64,000 nucleotides of DNA, from the NCBI GenBank assembly GCA_016209105.1, contig JACQWR010000018.1, positions 242,030 through 306,029 of the forward strand, in the 5' to 3' direction. This document shows positions 1 to 10,287 of this stretch, piece after piece. Position numbers and translations under genes: made by a program. Each line of letters opens with the position of its first letter. The first letter of the stretch is position 1. The notes beneath the pieces were generated by a model that was not told the DNA's origin, searched no databases, and was given only the letters and a program-made list of their open reading frames with translations. This DNA is from Deltaproteobacteria bacterium (GTDB taxonomy: Bacteria > Desulfobacterota > Syntrophia > Syntrophales > JACQWR01).

Positions 1-1
1 C

Positions 2-496
2 ACGGAATTCCAGGCGGTAACCTCGTTCAAAATCCTGGTGCAGACGATCATCTTCGTTGCGCTCTTCATCGCCCTGGTGATCGTCCTGCCCCTCATGACC
101 AAGCGCCGGACCCAGTGCAGCCTCTTCTGCCCCTTCGGGGCGATGCAGGGACTCACGAACCGGATCAACGCCTTCGCCGTCCGCATCGATCCGGACAAAT
201 GCATAAACTGTAAGAAGTGTGTCACGGCGTGCCCCACCTTTTCCATGACGGAGGAGAGCGTCCAGGCGGGGGGCGCCCTCACGTCCTGCATGAAATGCGG
301 AACCTGCGTTGACGTCTGCCCCAAAGGCGCACCCTCGTTTCACGTGCGGGGAACACCGGTTGACGAAAACCGGAACATCAAACGGCTGCTCTTTTTGTAC
401 GCCGCGTTCCTCTTTCTGGCTACATTCTCCGCGGGGAACATCCAGGACGGCTTGTCAAGAATCATCCGGTTGATCACCACGGGAAGCATGATTTGA
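2..496 (+). CDS. 4Fe-4S binding membrane protein (NapH/NosR-like C-terminal part), 5' partial
   Basis: Frame is open upstream of the listed start to the window edge; TM segment, CSLFCPFGA, and two CxxCxxCxxxCP ferredoxin motifs. Confidence 0.75.
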   Translation, partial: TEFQAVTSFKILVQTIIFVALFIALVIVLPLMTKRRTQCSLFCPFGAMQGLTNRINAFAVRIDPDKCINCKKCVTACPTFSMTEESVQAGGALTSCMKCGTCVDVCPKGAPSFHVRGTPVDENRNIKRLLFLYAAFLFLATFSAGNIQDGLSRIIRLITTGSMI

Positions 497-969
497 TCGG
501 GAGGATCGGGATGAAACATATTCTGAAGATAGCCGGGTATGCCTGGGCCGTGGCCTGCGTAATCGCGGTTTTAGCCACGTTCATGGGGAATGACTATTTC
601 GCTGCCAGGCTCGCCTCCGCCACGGGGGTCACCATCTCGCCCCGGTACTCGGGAGGTGAGATCGTCCGGAGCGTCGATCACGGAGCCTATCGGACGGTGA
701 TCCACCGTCCCGTCTTCGATGGACTGATCGGCGAACGGAAAGACGGTTTCATTCAGATCGAATGGCAGCCCGTAACAGCGCTCCCGCCGGTGATCGAGGA
801 TGGCATCGACTTTACGGGCGACGGGAAGGCCGATTTCGCGTTCCGGCTCGACACCGCCGCAGGCCAGGGCACGCTCACCCCCGTGAACCCGTCCGTGATC
901 GCCCTGCAAATGCTCCTCAAGGTCAATCAGGGCTGGGTGGCGAGAATCCAGCTCCGGAAGGTTTCCTGA
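493..969 (+). CDS. hypothetical protein with N-terminal TM segment
   Basis: Overlaps the upstream stop (ATGATTTGA), coupled to the 4Fe-4S gene. Confidence 0.6.
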   Translation: MIGRIGMKHILKIAGYAWAVACVIAVLATFMGNDYFAARLASATGVTISPRYSGGEIVRSVDHGAYRTVIHRPVFDGLIGERKDGFIQIEWQPVTALPPVIEDGIDFTGDGKADFAFRLDTAAGQGTLTPVNPSVIALQMLLKVNQGWVARIQLRKVS

Positions 970-1070
970 AGACTTGTGGAAAAAATAAATTGACATCGAA
1001 TACCTTCCCCGTATACCTTCGCGTCAATCAAGCACTGTATAGAAATAAGAACAGATAAAGGAGACTGCTC

Positions 1071-1988
1071 GTGAGCGTACTGGATGCAATCGGAAACACC
1101 CCCCTGGTGGAAATAAAGAATCTCTGGGACTCTGCAAAAACCGGCGTGCGGATCATGGCGAAGCTGGAAGGTTCCAACCCCGGCGGTTCCGTCAAAGATC
1201 GCCCCGCATATTTCATGATCAAGGAAGCTATCGCTTCGGGGAAACTGGTCCCGGAGAAAACCATCCTGGAACCCACTTCCGGAAACACCGGGATAGGCAT
1301 GGCTATGGTGGCGGCCGCGATGGGTTTCAAAATCAAGCTCACCATGCCCACCTGCGTGAGCCAGGAACGCCAGGCCGTTTTACAGGCATTGGGAGCGGAA
1401 TTGGAACTGACCCCGGGCAGCGAACGTACCGATGGCGCCATCAGACGGGCCCACCACATCATGGATCGTGAAGGCGACCGGTATTTTATGCCTAACCAGT
1501 TCGATAATCCCCAGAACTATCTTTCGCACTACCATACGACCGGGCCTGAGATCCTTGAGCAGACTGCCGGCGAAATCGATGTCTTCGTCGCCGGCATGGG
1601 AACCACCGGCACCCTGATGGGTTGTTCAATGTTTCTCAAGGAAAAGAAACCCTCGGTAAAGATTATCGGCATCGAACCGACGCTCAATCATCGCCTTCAA
1701 GGACTCAAGAATATGCAGGAGGCGATCGTCCCGAAAATTTATGACACCGGGCGGTTGGATAAGATCATCAGCTGTACGGATGATGACGCTTTTGACACGA
1801 CACGGGATCTTTCCCTCCAGGAAGGACTCTTCTGCGGAATCAGCTCCGGGGCGGCGATGTGGGGCGCCCTCCAGGCAGCGAGGGATCTTCCCCGCGGCTC
1901 GACCGTCGTTACGCTCTTCCCCGACCGGGGCGACCGCTACCTCTCAACGGAGGTTTTCCGCTCCGTCTGCGCACTCTGCCCGCCCTGA
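1071..1988 (+). CDS. PLP-dependent cysteine synthase family protein
   Basis: IGNTPLVEI, EGSNPGGSVKDRPA, PTSGNTGIGMAMVAA, GMGTTGTLMG motifs. Confidence 0.92.
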   Translation: MSVLDAIGNTPLVEIKNLWDSAKTGVRIMAKLEGSNPGGSVKDRPAYFMIKEAIASGKLVPEKTILEPTSGNTGIGMAMVAAAMGFKIKLTMPTCVSQERQAVLQALGAELELTPGSERTDGAIRRAHHIMDREGDRYFMPNQFDNPQNYLSHYHTTGPEILEQTAGEIDVFVAGMGTTGTLMGCSMFLKEKKPSVKIIGIEPTLNHRLQGLKNMQEAIVPKIYDTGRLDKIISCTDDDAFDTTRDLSLQEGLFCGISSGAAMWGALQAARDLPRGSTVVTLFPDRGDRYLSTEVFRSVCALCPP

Positions 1989-2391
1989 TAGATAAATCGG
2001 GCAGATCTTACGACATCAGCTTGATCCTACAGGAACGACAGGTTATTGTTTCCAAAATGGAAACAGTTCAAACTGGGGGCGGCCTGACCGGACGCCAACA
2101 AGTTGAACCGAATAACCTCGATGCTGCGAAACAGTCAACCTGGAAATATAGGGCCTGCTGATTTCCGAAATAACCCATATGGCATCCCTTGATTTTACAC
2201 TATTTCAACCATAGCGCGGCAAGCATGATTCGTACTCCAGCGGCGGCGCAATTTCTTTTGACATCTCCCCATCGTTTACTTATACTGCGCCAGCCAACCA
2301 CTTGACCAATAAGCAAAGAACATAAGTGCCCCGGATCGATTCAACCGGGGCGCATGCTGTTTGATAACTGATGAGCAGAGGAAAAGCTGAC

Positions 2392-4008
2392 ATGGCCAAA
2401 AACAACAACGGAGCCAATCTCGGTTTTGAACGGGAACTGTGGCAGGCGGCCGATGCGCTCCGCTCCAACATGGATGCCGCCGAATACAAACATGTCGTCC
2501 TCGGATTGATCTTCCTCAAATACATCTCCGACGCCTTCGAAGAGCAGCATGCAAGGCTCGATGCCGAATGCGCCCAGGGCGCCGATCCGGAAGACCCGGA
2601 CGAATACCGGGCTGTCAACATCTTCTGGGTTCCCAAGGAGGCCCGTTGGCCGAACCTCAAGGCCGCCGCCAAGCAGCCCACCATCGGCAAGACCGTCGAT
2701 AATGCGATGCTCGCCATCGAGCGCGACAACCCTTCCCTCAAGGGTGTCCTTCCCAAGGATTATGCCCATCCCCGCCTCGACAAACAGCGCCTCGGCCAGC
2801 TCATCGATCTGATCGGGAACCTGCTGCTCGGAAACGAGGAAAATCGCTCCCGAGACATCCTGGGACGCGCGTTCGAATACTTCCTTTCCCAGTTCGCCAG
2901 CGCCGAGGGCAAGAAGGGCGGCCAGTTCTACACGCCCCGCTGCGTCGTCCGCGTCCTCGTGGAGATGCTTGCCCCCTACAAGGGCCGGGTTTACGATCCC
3001 TGCTGCGGTTCGGGCGGCATGTTCGTCCAGTCGGTCGAGTTCGTCAAGGCCCATGCCAATGGTAATGGCAATGGGGGAAAAGCAAAGGCCGATGTCAGCG
3101 TCTTCGGTCAGGAATCCAACCACACGACCTGGCGCCTCGCCAAGATGAACCTTGCTATCCGTCAGATTGAAAACAACCTTGGAAAGGAACATGCCGACAG
3201 CTTCCACCAGGACCTGCACCCGGACCTCAAGGCCGATTATGTCCTGGCCAATCCGCCATTCAACGACAGCGACTGGCGAGGCGAGACGCTCAAAGACGAT
3301 AAACGCTGGAAATATGGAACCCCACCAGCCGGGAATGCAAACTATGCCTGGGTGCAACATTTCATTTACCATCTCGCCCCCACCGGCATGGCGGGTTTCG
3401 TCCTGGCGAACGGTTCCATGTCCTCCAACCAATCCGGCGAGGGAGAGATCCGCAAGAACATCATCGAAGCGGACCTCGTGGACTGCATGGTCGCCCTGCC
3501 CGGCCAGCTCTTCTATTCGACGCAGATCCCCGTCTGCCTCTGGTTTATTGCCCGCGATAAAAGAAATTCCCCTCGCCCGCGTGCGGGAGATGGCCAGGGT
3601 GAGGGTCGGGATCGTCGCGGCGAGACCCTTTTCATTGATGCCCGCAAGCTTGGCACGCTGATCGACCGCGTCCATCGCGATTTGACCGATGAGGATATCA
3701 GCAAGATCGCCGACACCTACCACGCCTGGCGAGGGAAACCCTCTCCCCTTGCGGGAGAGGGAAAGGGTGAGGGGTACCAGGACATCCCCGGCTTCTGCAA
3801 ATCCGCCACCTTGGACGAAATCCGACATCACGGCCACATCCTCACGCCGGGCCGGTACGTCGGCGCCGCCGCGATCGAGGACGATGGTGAGCCTTTTGAA
3901 GAGAAGATGGCTCGCCTGACCTCTGAACTGCGCGGGCAGATGGAGGAGTCCGCCAAACTTGACAAGCTCATCTGGGCCAACCTGAAGGACATCGGCTATG
4001 GGGGATAA
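2392..4008 (+). CDS. hsdM: Type I restriction-modification system methyltransferase subunit (HsdM)
   Basis: HsdM N-terminal domain, [12 protein letters not shown] (SAM site) and NPPFNDSDW (N6-adenine MTase motif IV); contains two in-frame palindromic repeat insertions. Confidence 0.92.
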   Translation: MAKNNNGANLGFERELWQAADALRSNMDAAEYKHVVLGLIFLKYISDAFEEQHARLDAECAQGADPEDPDEYRAVNIFWVPKEARWPNLKAAAKQPTIGKTVDNAMLAIERDNPSLKGVLPKDYAHPRLDKQRLGQLIDLIGNLLLGNEENRSRDILGRAFEYFLSQFASAEGKKGGQFYTPRCVVRVLVEMLAPYKGRVYDPCCGSGGMFVQSVEFVKAHANGNGNGGKAKADVSVFGQESNHTTWRLAKMNLAIRQIENNLGKEHADSFHQDLHPDLKADYVLANPPFNDSDWRGETLKDDKRWKYGTPPAGNANYAWVQHFIYHLAPTGMAGFVLANGSMSSNQSGEGEIRKNIIEADLVDCMVALPGQLFYSTQIPVCLWFIARDKRNSPRPRAGDGQGEGRDRRGETLFIDARKLGTLIDRVHRDLTDEDISKIADTYHAWRGKPSPLAGEGKGEGYQDIPGFCKSATLDEIRHHGHILTPGRYVGAAAIEDDGEPFEEKMARLTSELRGQMEESAKLDKLIWANLKDIGYGG

Positions 4009-4100
4009 GAGGAACTTGAATATGGCAGTGAACCATAGTTTAGAGTTTTAAGGTCACCAGTAGTGATCCTACAGACTAGAAGAAAGTCGGGGATCTCGAA

Positions 4101-4220
4101 CTTTTGAAATCACAATTTGTGATCTCAAAGCCTGTTGGATGTGGAGGCCGTCGCTTTATTCCCTATGCATTTACCGAGCAGGCTGTGGCGATGCTCTCCA
4201 GTGTGCTGAACAGCGAAAAG
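4101..4220 (+). pseudogene. ORF6N-domain protein fragment
   Basis: Hand translation of frame from 4101: LLKSQFVISKPVGCGGRRFIPYAFTEQAVAMLSSVLNSEKG, matching the ORF6N core; no start codon and the rest is missing. Confidence 0.7.
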
Positions 4221-4261
4221 GGAAGATTTATAAGGAATACATTGATAAATAGAGGTGACTT

Positions 4262-4684
4262 ATGCCGCTGGATTTGAGCAGTCTTAGAAAAGGGATTTCA
4301 TCTTTGCGAACAGCCATTGAAGTTGCCGATGCCGAAAAGATGTCGGTTTTCGACCGTGCCACGCAGGACGTCATCAGGGCCGGGGTCATCCAAAACTTCG
4401 AATTTACCTATGAGCTGTGCTGGAAGTTCATCCAGCGCTGGCTGAAGGAAAATCACCCCGGTGAGGACGCCGATCTTCCAAGGGCAAGAAGGGAACTGTT
4501 TCGCATGGCCGCACGTTACGGCCTGATCGATGATCCGGCGCCGTGGTTCGTTTATAGCGACGCACGCAATATGACCGCACATGTCTATGACGAACGCAGG
4601 GCGCAAATTGTCTATGACGTTGCGTTGAAGTTCATCAACGAGGCGGAGACCTTGCTCAAGTGTCTGGAAGACAACAATGATTGA
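4262..4684 (+). CDS. HEPN-like nucleotidyltransferase substrate-binding protein (HI0074 family)
   Basis: Family-like sequence FEFTYELCWKFIQRWL; overlaps the MNT gene. Confidence 0.85.
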   Translation: MPLDLSSLRKGISSLRTAIEVADAEKMSVFDRATQDVIRAGVIQNFEFTYELCWKFIQRWLKENHPGEDADLPRARRELFRMAARYGLIDDPAPWFVYSDARNMTAHVYDERRAQIVYDVALKFINEAETLLKCLEDNND

Positions 4685-5045
4685 TCTGAAACCGGCGCAT
4701 CTGGCCGAGGTCAAACGTATCCTGCAAGAGTACGCACCCGGGTGCGAGGTCCGGGTATTCGGCTCGCGCCTGAACAGAACGGCGGGGAAAAATTCCGATC
4801 TGGACTTGGTTCTGGTCGGCAAGGGGTTGCTCGATTGGCACATGCTGGAAGTCATCAAGGATGCCTTTGCCACCTCTGACCTGCCTTTTATGGTGGATGT
4901 CCTGGACTGGCACGCCCTCTCCAAATCGTTCCGAGAGATTATTGAAAAGCAGTATGAAGTCCTTTATAAACCGGGGAATTGTCTGGAAGTAAAAGGAGAA
5001 ACGGCTGCCGCGAAGACAGATGATACAAACCAAGGTGGGACGTGA
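4677..5045 (+). CDS. MNT-type nucleotidyltransferase domain protein
   Basis: FGSRLNRTAGKNSDLDLVLVG (GSx..DxD) minimal nucleotidyltransferase motif. Confidence 0.88.
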   Translation: MIDLKPAHLAEVKRILQEYAPGCEVRVFGSRLNRTAGKNSDLDLVLVGKGLLDWHMLEVIKDAFATSDLPFMVDVLDWHALSKSFREIIEKQYEVLYKPGNCLEVKGETAAAKTDDTNQGGT

Positions 5046-5135
5046 CGATGAGATCGGGATTCTGAAACCTCACAAAATAGGTAAGGAAACGTTTTATCTG
5101 AATGTGAAACTGTATGGACTCCTGTCAAAATAACA

Positions 5136-5173
5136 TGTCGATGACATCGACACGAAACAATAACGTGTCGATG
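5136..5173. promoter_or_regulatory. Putative HigA operator: perfect palindrome TGTCGATG-A-CATCGACA plus a third half-site
   Basis: 8+1+8 nt perfect palindrome at 5136-5152 and TGTCGATG again at 5166-5173, just upstream of the HigA-like ORF. Confidence 0.55.
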
Positions 5174-5185
5174 TTTATTTATTTT

Positions 5186-5482
5186 ATGGACACGTTTTCT
5201 GAACATGTCCATGCCGGCGAGATTCTTTGCGAAAAGTTCGTGAAACCCCTCGGCCTGAGTGCCAATCAACTGGCGAGGGATATTGACGTGCCGCCGGGGC
5301 GAATTACCGAGATCCTCAGGGGAAAGCGCACTATTACTGCAGACACTGCCCTGCGTCTCGGTAAATATTTTGGGGTGTCCCCCGAAATATGGCTGAATCT
5401 CCAGGTGGACTATGACATGCGCGTAGCCCAGCGCACCATCTGGCCCTCTGTGGAACCCCGTGTCCGCGTCAGAGCGGCATGA
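5186..5482 (+). CDS. higA: HigA family addiction-module antitoxin (XRE)
   Basis: HAGEILCEKFVKPLGLSANQLARDIDVPPGRITEILRGKRTITADTALRLGKYFGVSPEIWLNLQ. Confidence 0.9.
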   Translation: MDTFSEHVHAGEILCEKFVKPLGLSANQLARDIDVPPGRITEILRGKRTITADTALRLGKYFGVSPEIWLNLQVDYDMRVAQRTIWPSVEPRVRVRAA

Positions 5483-5586
5483 GCCTAAGCCGTGGCGTGC
5501 GTGCGCTACGCCTCTTGAATTTCATTGAACTTCGTTTCAGCGTGCGTTAGAAAAGGGAAAATCGAAGTGGAAATGCGATTATTTCA

Positions 5587-7188
5587 ATGCCTACCTTAAA
5601 CTGGATCGGAAAAGCAGCTGTAGTAAACCATCACCTGCAGGTGCCGTTTCACCTGCTTAAGGACGTGCCAAGCCTTGCCTGTGGCGAACCGGGCAACGGG
5701 AACCTCATTGTACAAGGCGATAACCTCGTTGCGCTCAAGGCTTTGTTGCCCTACTATGCTGGACAGGTGAAGTGTATCTGTATTGATCCGCCGTACAATA
5801 CCGGCAACGAAAACTGGGTTTATAACGACAATGTGAACAGCCCGATTATCCGCGACTGGCTCGGCAAGGTTGTCGGCAGTGAAGGGGAGACGTTGGATCG
5901 CCATGACCGCTGGCTGTGTCTCATGTATCCACGCCTCGCATTGCTCCGGAAATTTTTGCGATCTGATGGCGCAATCTTCGTCTGCATTGATGATGTGGAG
6001 GTAGCCTATCTCAGGCTCTTAATGGATGAGCTCTTCGGCGCTCATAATTTTATCGGAAACTTCGTATGGCAGTCAAAAGATACTCCTGGGAACAACAGTA
6101 GTGGCGTAGCTGAAACCCACAACCATATTATAGCCTACCGTCGTTCCGATGCCTTTCAGCCAAACCTTTTGGCTCGTAACGAAAAGCAAGTAGGCACATA
6201 CACAAATCCAGACAATGATCCACGTGGACCATGGCTCGCTGCGCCACTAACACGGGTTGAACATCGGGATCGTGATTATTACGCTATTAAGAATCCGGTA
6301 GGCAAAGAAATTTTACCGCCAAAGGGCAGCAGTTGGAGACGACCACCTGCTAAAATGAAGCAGTTGGCCTCTGATAATAGAGTGTGGTGGGGAAAATCTG
6401 GAGATTCTGAATTTCCTATGGAGAAGAAGTTCCTCTCTGAAGCAAAAGAGGGCGTTGTCAACCAAACATGGTGGCCCTATGACTTTGCTGGTAGCACGCG
6501 AAATGCGAGTGCTGAAATGAAAGACCTTTTTGCGGGTGCAAAGCCTTTTGATACCCCGAAGCCAGCACAACTATTTAAAGTTATTATTTCACTGTCTTGT
6601 GACTCCAATGACTTGGTTCTTGACTCTTTCGCTGGCAGTGGCACAACTGGTCATGCAGTTTTGAGCTTGAATAAGCAAGACGGTGGCAATCGTCGTTTTA
6701 TTCTTGTGGAGATGGAAGCAAACATTGCGCGTGAAATCACTGCCGAGCGAGTGCGGCGGGTAGCAGAGGGCTATAAAAACGCCAAAGGTGAAAAAGTCGA
6801 AGGTCTCGGCGGTGGCTTTCGTTATTGCGAGCTGGGCGATCCCCTATTCTATAAAGACGGTAAAATACGTGAATACGTCAGTTTTGATGACCTGGCCCGG
6901 CATGTCTATTTCACGGAAACCGGCGAACCGCTCCCGCGGGAGAAGCAAACAACCTCACCTTTTCTTGGTGAATGTCGAGGTGTGGGAATTTATCTGCTTT
7001 ACAACGGTATTCTTGGCGACAAAACTGCTAACGGGGGCAACGTGCTCACGCGCGCGGTACTCGCCCGGTTGCCAAAGTACGATGGTCAGAAGGTCATTTA
7101 TTGTGCCGGTTGTCTGCTTGGGCGCGACCGGCTTCAGGCGGAGCGTATCATTGTCCGGCAGACTCCATACGAGATTAAAATATCATGA
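5587..7188 (+). CDS. Type III restriction-modification DNA methyltransferase (Mod)
   Basis: IDPPYNTGNENWVYNDN (motif IV) and DLVLDSFAGSGTTGHAVL (motif I), beta-class order. Confidence 0.9.
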   Translation: MPTLNWIGKAAVVNHHLQVPFHLLKDVPSLACGEPGNGNLIVQGDNLVALKALLPYYAGQVKCICIDPPYNTGNENWVYNDNVNSPIIRDWLGKVVGSEGETLDRHDRWLCLMYPRLALLRKFLRSDGAIFVCIDDVEVAYLRLLMDELFGAHNFIGNFVWQSKDTPGNNSSGVAETHNHIIAYRRSDAFQPNLLARNEKQVGTYTNPDNDPRGPWLAAPLTRVEHRDRDYYAIKNPVGKEILPPKGSSWRRPPAKMKQLASDNRVWWGKSGDSEFPMEKKFLSEAKEGVVNQTWWPYDFAGSTRNASAEMKDLFAGAKPFDTPKPAQLFKVIISLSCDSNDLVLDSFAGSGTTGHAVLSLNKQDGGNRRFILVEMEANIAREITAERVRRVAEGYKNAKGEKVEGLGGGFRYCELGDPLFYKDGKIREYVSFDDLARHVYFTETGEPLPREKQTTSPFLGECRGVGIYLLYNGILGDKTANGGNVLTRAVLARLPKYDGQKVIYCAGCLLGRDRLQAERIIVRQTPYEIKIS

Positions 7189-9863
7189 TAACTCTCAAAG
7201 ACTATCAGATACGGGTTCTCGATTCTCTGCGGGAATTCTTCCGACAGTGCTCTAAGGATGGGCGACCGGATGCGGCTTTTCAGAACGAGCAGATTAAGAA
7301 TTCTCGACAACCCGTACCCTATCTCCCGGTCCATGCAGCAGGCCTTCTGCCGGGCATGCCCTACGTGTGCCTGCGCGTGCCTACCGGTGGGGGTAAGACG
7401 CTGCTTGCTTGTCACACGGCTGGTATTGCGATGGACAAGTTGCTGCATGCTGAGCGGGCCGTGGTGCTCTGGCTCGTGCCGAGCAATACCATCCTCGATC
7501 AGACCGCTGATGCGCTGCGCGATCCCCGCCATCCTTACCGCCGCGCTTTGGAATTGTCATGCGGAGCCGTTGAAGTTTTGACCATCGAAGAAGCTCTGCA
7601 TCTTTCGCGTGCAACTGTGGAGGGGCAATCGGTTGTTATCGTGGCCACAATTCAGTCCTTCCGCGTTGAGGACACAACAGGCAGAAAAGTATACGACCGG
7701 GCTGGTTTCTCGGAGCACTTTCTCAATGTTCCTGCAAATCGGTTGGCCGATTTATTTCCTGACAAAGACGGTAAACCAATACCTTCGCTCGTTAATGCGC
7801 TGAGGCTTCGCCGCCCTATCGTGATTGTGGACGAGGCCCACAATGCGCGCACCAAGCTTTCTTTTTCCACGCTCGGCAACGTGATGCCATCATGCATCAT
7901 TGAATTTACCGCAACACCTGACCGTAAAGACAATCCATCAAATGTGCTTCATCACGTATCCGCAGCGGAATTAAAAGCGGCGGACATGATAAAGCTGCCG
8001 CTCCGCGTGATTACTCGACATCCGAGCCAAAAAGATCAACTGCTTGCTGAGGCCATTACTCTTCGTGCCGATCTCGAAAAACTTGCAGCGACGGAATTGC
8101 AAAAGACCGGCGAATATCTGCGACCTATTATGCTGCTCCAGGCCGAGCGCGTGGATGCATGCGAACCACTACGAGATCGTTTAGTGAGCGAATTTGGTAT
8201 TGCAAAGAATGATGTGAAAATATCCGTCGGTGCTCTCGACGAGTTGAAGGACGTCAAAAACATTACTTCGTCAAAATGCCCTATCAGGTTCATCATAACA
8301 GTTCAAAAATTGCGCGAAGGATGGGATTGCCCCTTTGCTTATGTGTTGTGCAGTCTAAAGGAAACTCGTTCTGCCACCGCTATCGAACAAATCGTCGGGC
8401 GAATCCTCCGGCTACCGAACGCACAAAGGAAGCAGCATCCTGACCTTGACTGTGCATTTGCATTCTCGATCTCAGAGTCGCTGCCTGAAGTGCTGAACGA
8501 ATTGCGAGAGGCTTTGGAGAACAACGGCTTTACGACAGCCGAAGCTGACCGGATTATTATCCCCGTGCCTCAGGGAACGCTTCCCCTTGGATTGCAGCCA
8601 AAAACCGTCCAATTCAAACCGGGCGAAGAAATCGATGCGGCCATCGCTTTAGTACAAGTGGAGGCGCTGGCCGGCAAAGTGAAGATAGACACTGTTCAGG
8701 GAGCAATCACCGTACTTGTGCCGCTTGATAAGGATGAGACGGAAAAGCTGAAGAGCTGCGTCAAGACACCCGAGGCAAAGGCCAGGGTAGCAGAAATTGT
8801 TGAGATGGTGCGCGAGGCAGAAATGGCTTTCGGCGGTACCGGACAAACGCGCGTACCTTCGCCCTATGAACAACAGCTTGATTTTCTCGTTCCACTACTT
8901 TGTGTGGCCGAGAGCGGCAGGCTGTTTGAGTTCGAGAGGACATTCCTTCTCGAACAGCCGTGGCAGCTTAGTGCGAAAGACGCCAGCCTGTCCGAAAATT
9001 ACAATCCTCTTATCCGACCTGCGGGAATGTCGGGAGTTGTGGATATTGGATCAAAAGGCGAGGTGCATACCGAGGTTCTTCGGGAAACACCAGACAACGA
9101 TTTTGTCTTCACATTGCACCAACAGATTCTCCAACTGGGTGGTCACGGTGATTGGACGATAGACAGCCTCGCGGCTTGGTTGGATCAGCATATCGAACAC
9201 CAAGACATTACAGCAGACGAATCCGGCGCGTTCCTGCATAAGGTAATACGTTGGCTCATGTCAAAGTATGCCATTACGGACGTGGGCGTACTGGCAATCG
9301 ACCGTTTCCGGCTGCGCGATCAAATCGGAGCACGTATCCAGCAGCATCGTGACAGTGAACGGAAGGCGGCATTTCAGCAGTTTCTTCTCCCTGATTCGGC
9401 GCTGGTGGTGAGTGAAGAGCGGGCGATAAACTTTAGGACTATGAGCTATGAGCCGAGCTGGGTCTATGAAGGTGGCTTTCAATTCAAGAAACACTACTTT
9501 GGACCTAAACCGGGAGAGCTTGCAGAGAAAACATCCGCAGAGAAACTTACTGAAGAATTTCAGTGTGCTCAATTCATTGACGGCATGCCTGAAGTAAAGT
9601 ACTGGGTAAGAAATCTCGCGAGAAAGGCTACCTCATTCCGACTGCACACATCTAAGGACTGGTTCTATCCGGACTTTCTCTGCAAGCTTGTTGATGGGCG
9701 CGTGCTCGTAGTTGAATACAAGGGTAAGCACCTTTGGACCGATGCCGAAGATAAACGAGCGATTGGTGCGGTGTGGGCATCCCGCAGCAAGGGCCGCTAC
9801 TTGTTCACCATGCCGACTGAAGGCGATTTTTCAACGTTGTCACGAATTGTAAAATCATTGTAG
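7185..9863 (+). CDS. Type III restriction endonuclease Res subunit / DEAD-box helicase
   Basis: PTGGGKTLLACH Walker A, VDEAHNA, ATP/helicase C-terminal region GWDCPFAYVL..GRILRLP; overlaps mod by 4 nt; C-terminal YPDFLCKLVDGRVLVVEYKGK nuclease-like motif. Confidence 0.9.
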   Translation: MITLKDYQIRVLDSLREFFRQCSKDGRPDAAFQNEQIKNSRQPVPYLPVHAAGLLPGMPYVCLRVPTGGGKTLLACHTAGIAMDKLLHAERAVVLWLVPSNTILDQTADALRDPRHPYRRALELSCGAVEVLTIEEALHLSRATVEGQSVVIVATIQSFRVEDTTGRKVYDRAGFSEHFLNVPANRLADLFPDKDGKPIPSLVNALRLRRPIVIVDEAHNARTKLSFSTLGNVMPSCIIEFTATPDRKDNPSNVLHHVSAAELKAADMIKLPLRVITRHPSQKDQLLAEAITLRADLEKLAATELQKTGEYLRPIMLLQAERVDACEPLRDRLVSEFGIAKNDVKISVGALDELKDVKNITSSKCPIRFIITVQKLREGWDCPFAYVLCSLKETRSATAIEQIVGRILRLPNAQRKQHPDLDCAFAFSISESLPEVLNELREALENNGFTTAEADRIIIPVPQGTLPLGLQPKTVQFKPGEEIDAAIALVQVEALAGKVKIDTVQGAITVLVPLDKDETEKLKSCVKTPEAKARVAEIVEMVREAEMAFGGTGQTRVPSPYEQQLDFLVPLLCVAESGRLFEFERTFLLEQPWQLSAKDASLSENYNPLIRPAGMSGVVDIGSKGEVHTEVLRETPDNDFVFTLHQQILQLGGHGDWTIDSLAAWLDQHIEHQDITADESGAFLHKVIRWLMSKYAITDVGVLAIDRFRLRDQIGARIQQHRDSERKAAFQQFLLPDSALVVSEERAINFRTMSYEPSWVYEGGFQFKKHYFGPKPGELAEKTSAEKLTEEFQCAQFIDGMPEVKYWVRNLARKATSFRLHTSKDWFYPDFLCKLVDGRVLVVEYKGKHLWTDAEDKRAIGAVWASRSKGRYLFTMPTEGDFSTLSRIVKSL

Positions 9864-9872
9864 ATCCTGTTA

Positions 9873-10132
9873 CAGCATCCTCTCGATCTCACCCATCCTG
9901 GCTTCGATTCGCTTGCGCGAAATGGGGATGGCGGTCTTGAGTTCCTGGCCGAAGAGCGAAACCTTGTACTCCTCGATCATCCAGACAAATTCTTCCAGCG
10001 CCCGGCGCTTCTCCCCGGTGGCATAAGGGGGAAGACGCCGGAGCATCTCGTCGTGCCAATGGACAAGTTCATGGATCTCCTTCCATCGTTCGAGGGCATT
10101 CTCCAGGTGAACGGCACCCCGCGCCGCACGCG
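9873..10132 (-). pseudogene. Truncated second copy of hrpA 3' end (about 86 codons)
   Basis: About 90% identical by eye to 12067-12327; reading frame and stop conserved (..VHLENALERWKEIHELVHWHDEMLRRLPPYATGEKRRALEEFVWMIEEYKVSLFGQELKTAIPISRKRIEARMGEIERML*). Confidence 0.93.
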
Positions 10133-10173
10133 ACCTGCTCTGCCGCGCCTGATGAGAGGGGAATTGCTCCTGT

Positions 10174-10226
10174 GAATTGAAGCTCTCCGCAGCAAGCTAC
10201 GGGGAGTGCACTCGCTACCGAATTCA
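10174..10226 (+). repeat. Dispersed hairpin repeat (GAAGCTCCCCGC..GCTACGGGGAATGCGCTCGCTACCGAATTC family), copy 1
   Basis: Shared with 56431-56482 and the reverse complement of 63479-63525. Confidence 0.75.
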
Positions 10227-10243
10227 TTACACTCTATTATAGC

Positions 10244-10281
10244 GATAATCGCTTGACAGGCGATTATCTTAGATATAGTAT
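10244..10281 (+). promoter_or_regulatory. AbiE promoter with overlapping operator inverted repeat
   Basis: GATAATCGC-ttgacag-GCGATTATC perfect inverted repeat (10244-10268) enclosing a TTGACA -35 at 10253-10258; -10-like TAGTAT at 10276-10281. Confidence 0.65.
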
Positions 10282-10287
10282 GCAACC

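Noticed and set aside
2328-2351. GCCCCGG...CCGGGGC hairpin just upstream of hsdM
   Set aside because: No following T-tract and no homology evidence; could be a terminator or leader structure but is not supportable alone.
2341-3837. 498-aa minus-strand ORF opposite hsdM
   Set aside because: Shadow ORF; contains a translation of the palindromic repeat ([11 protein letters not shown]), not an independent gene.
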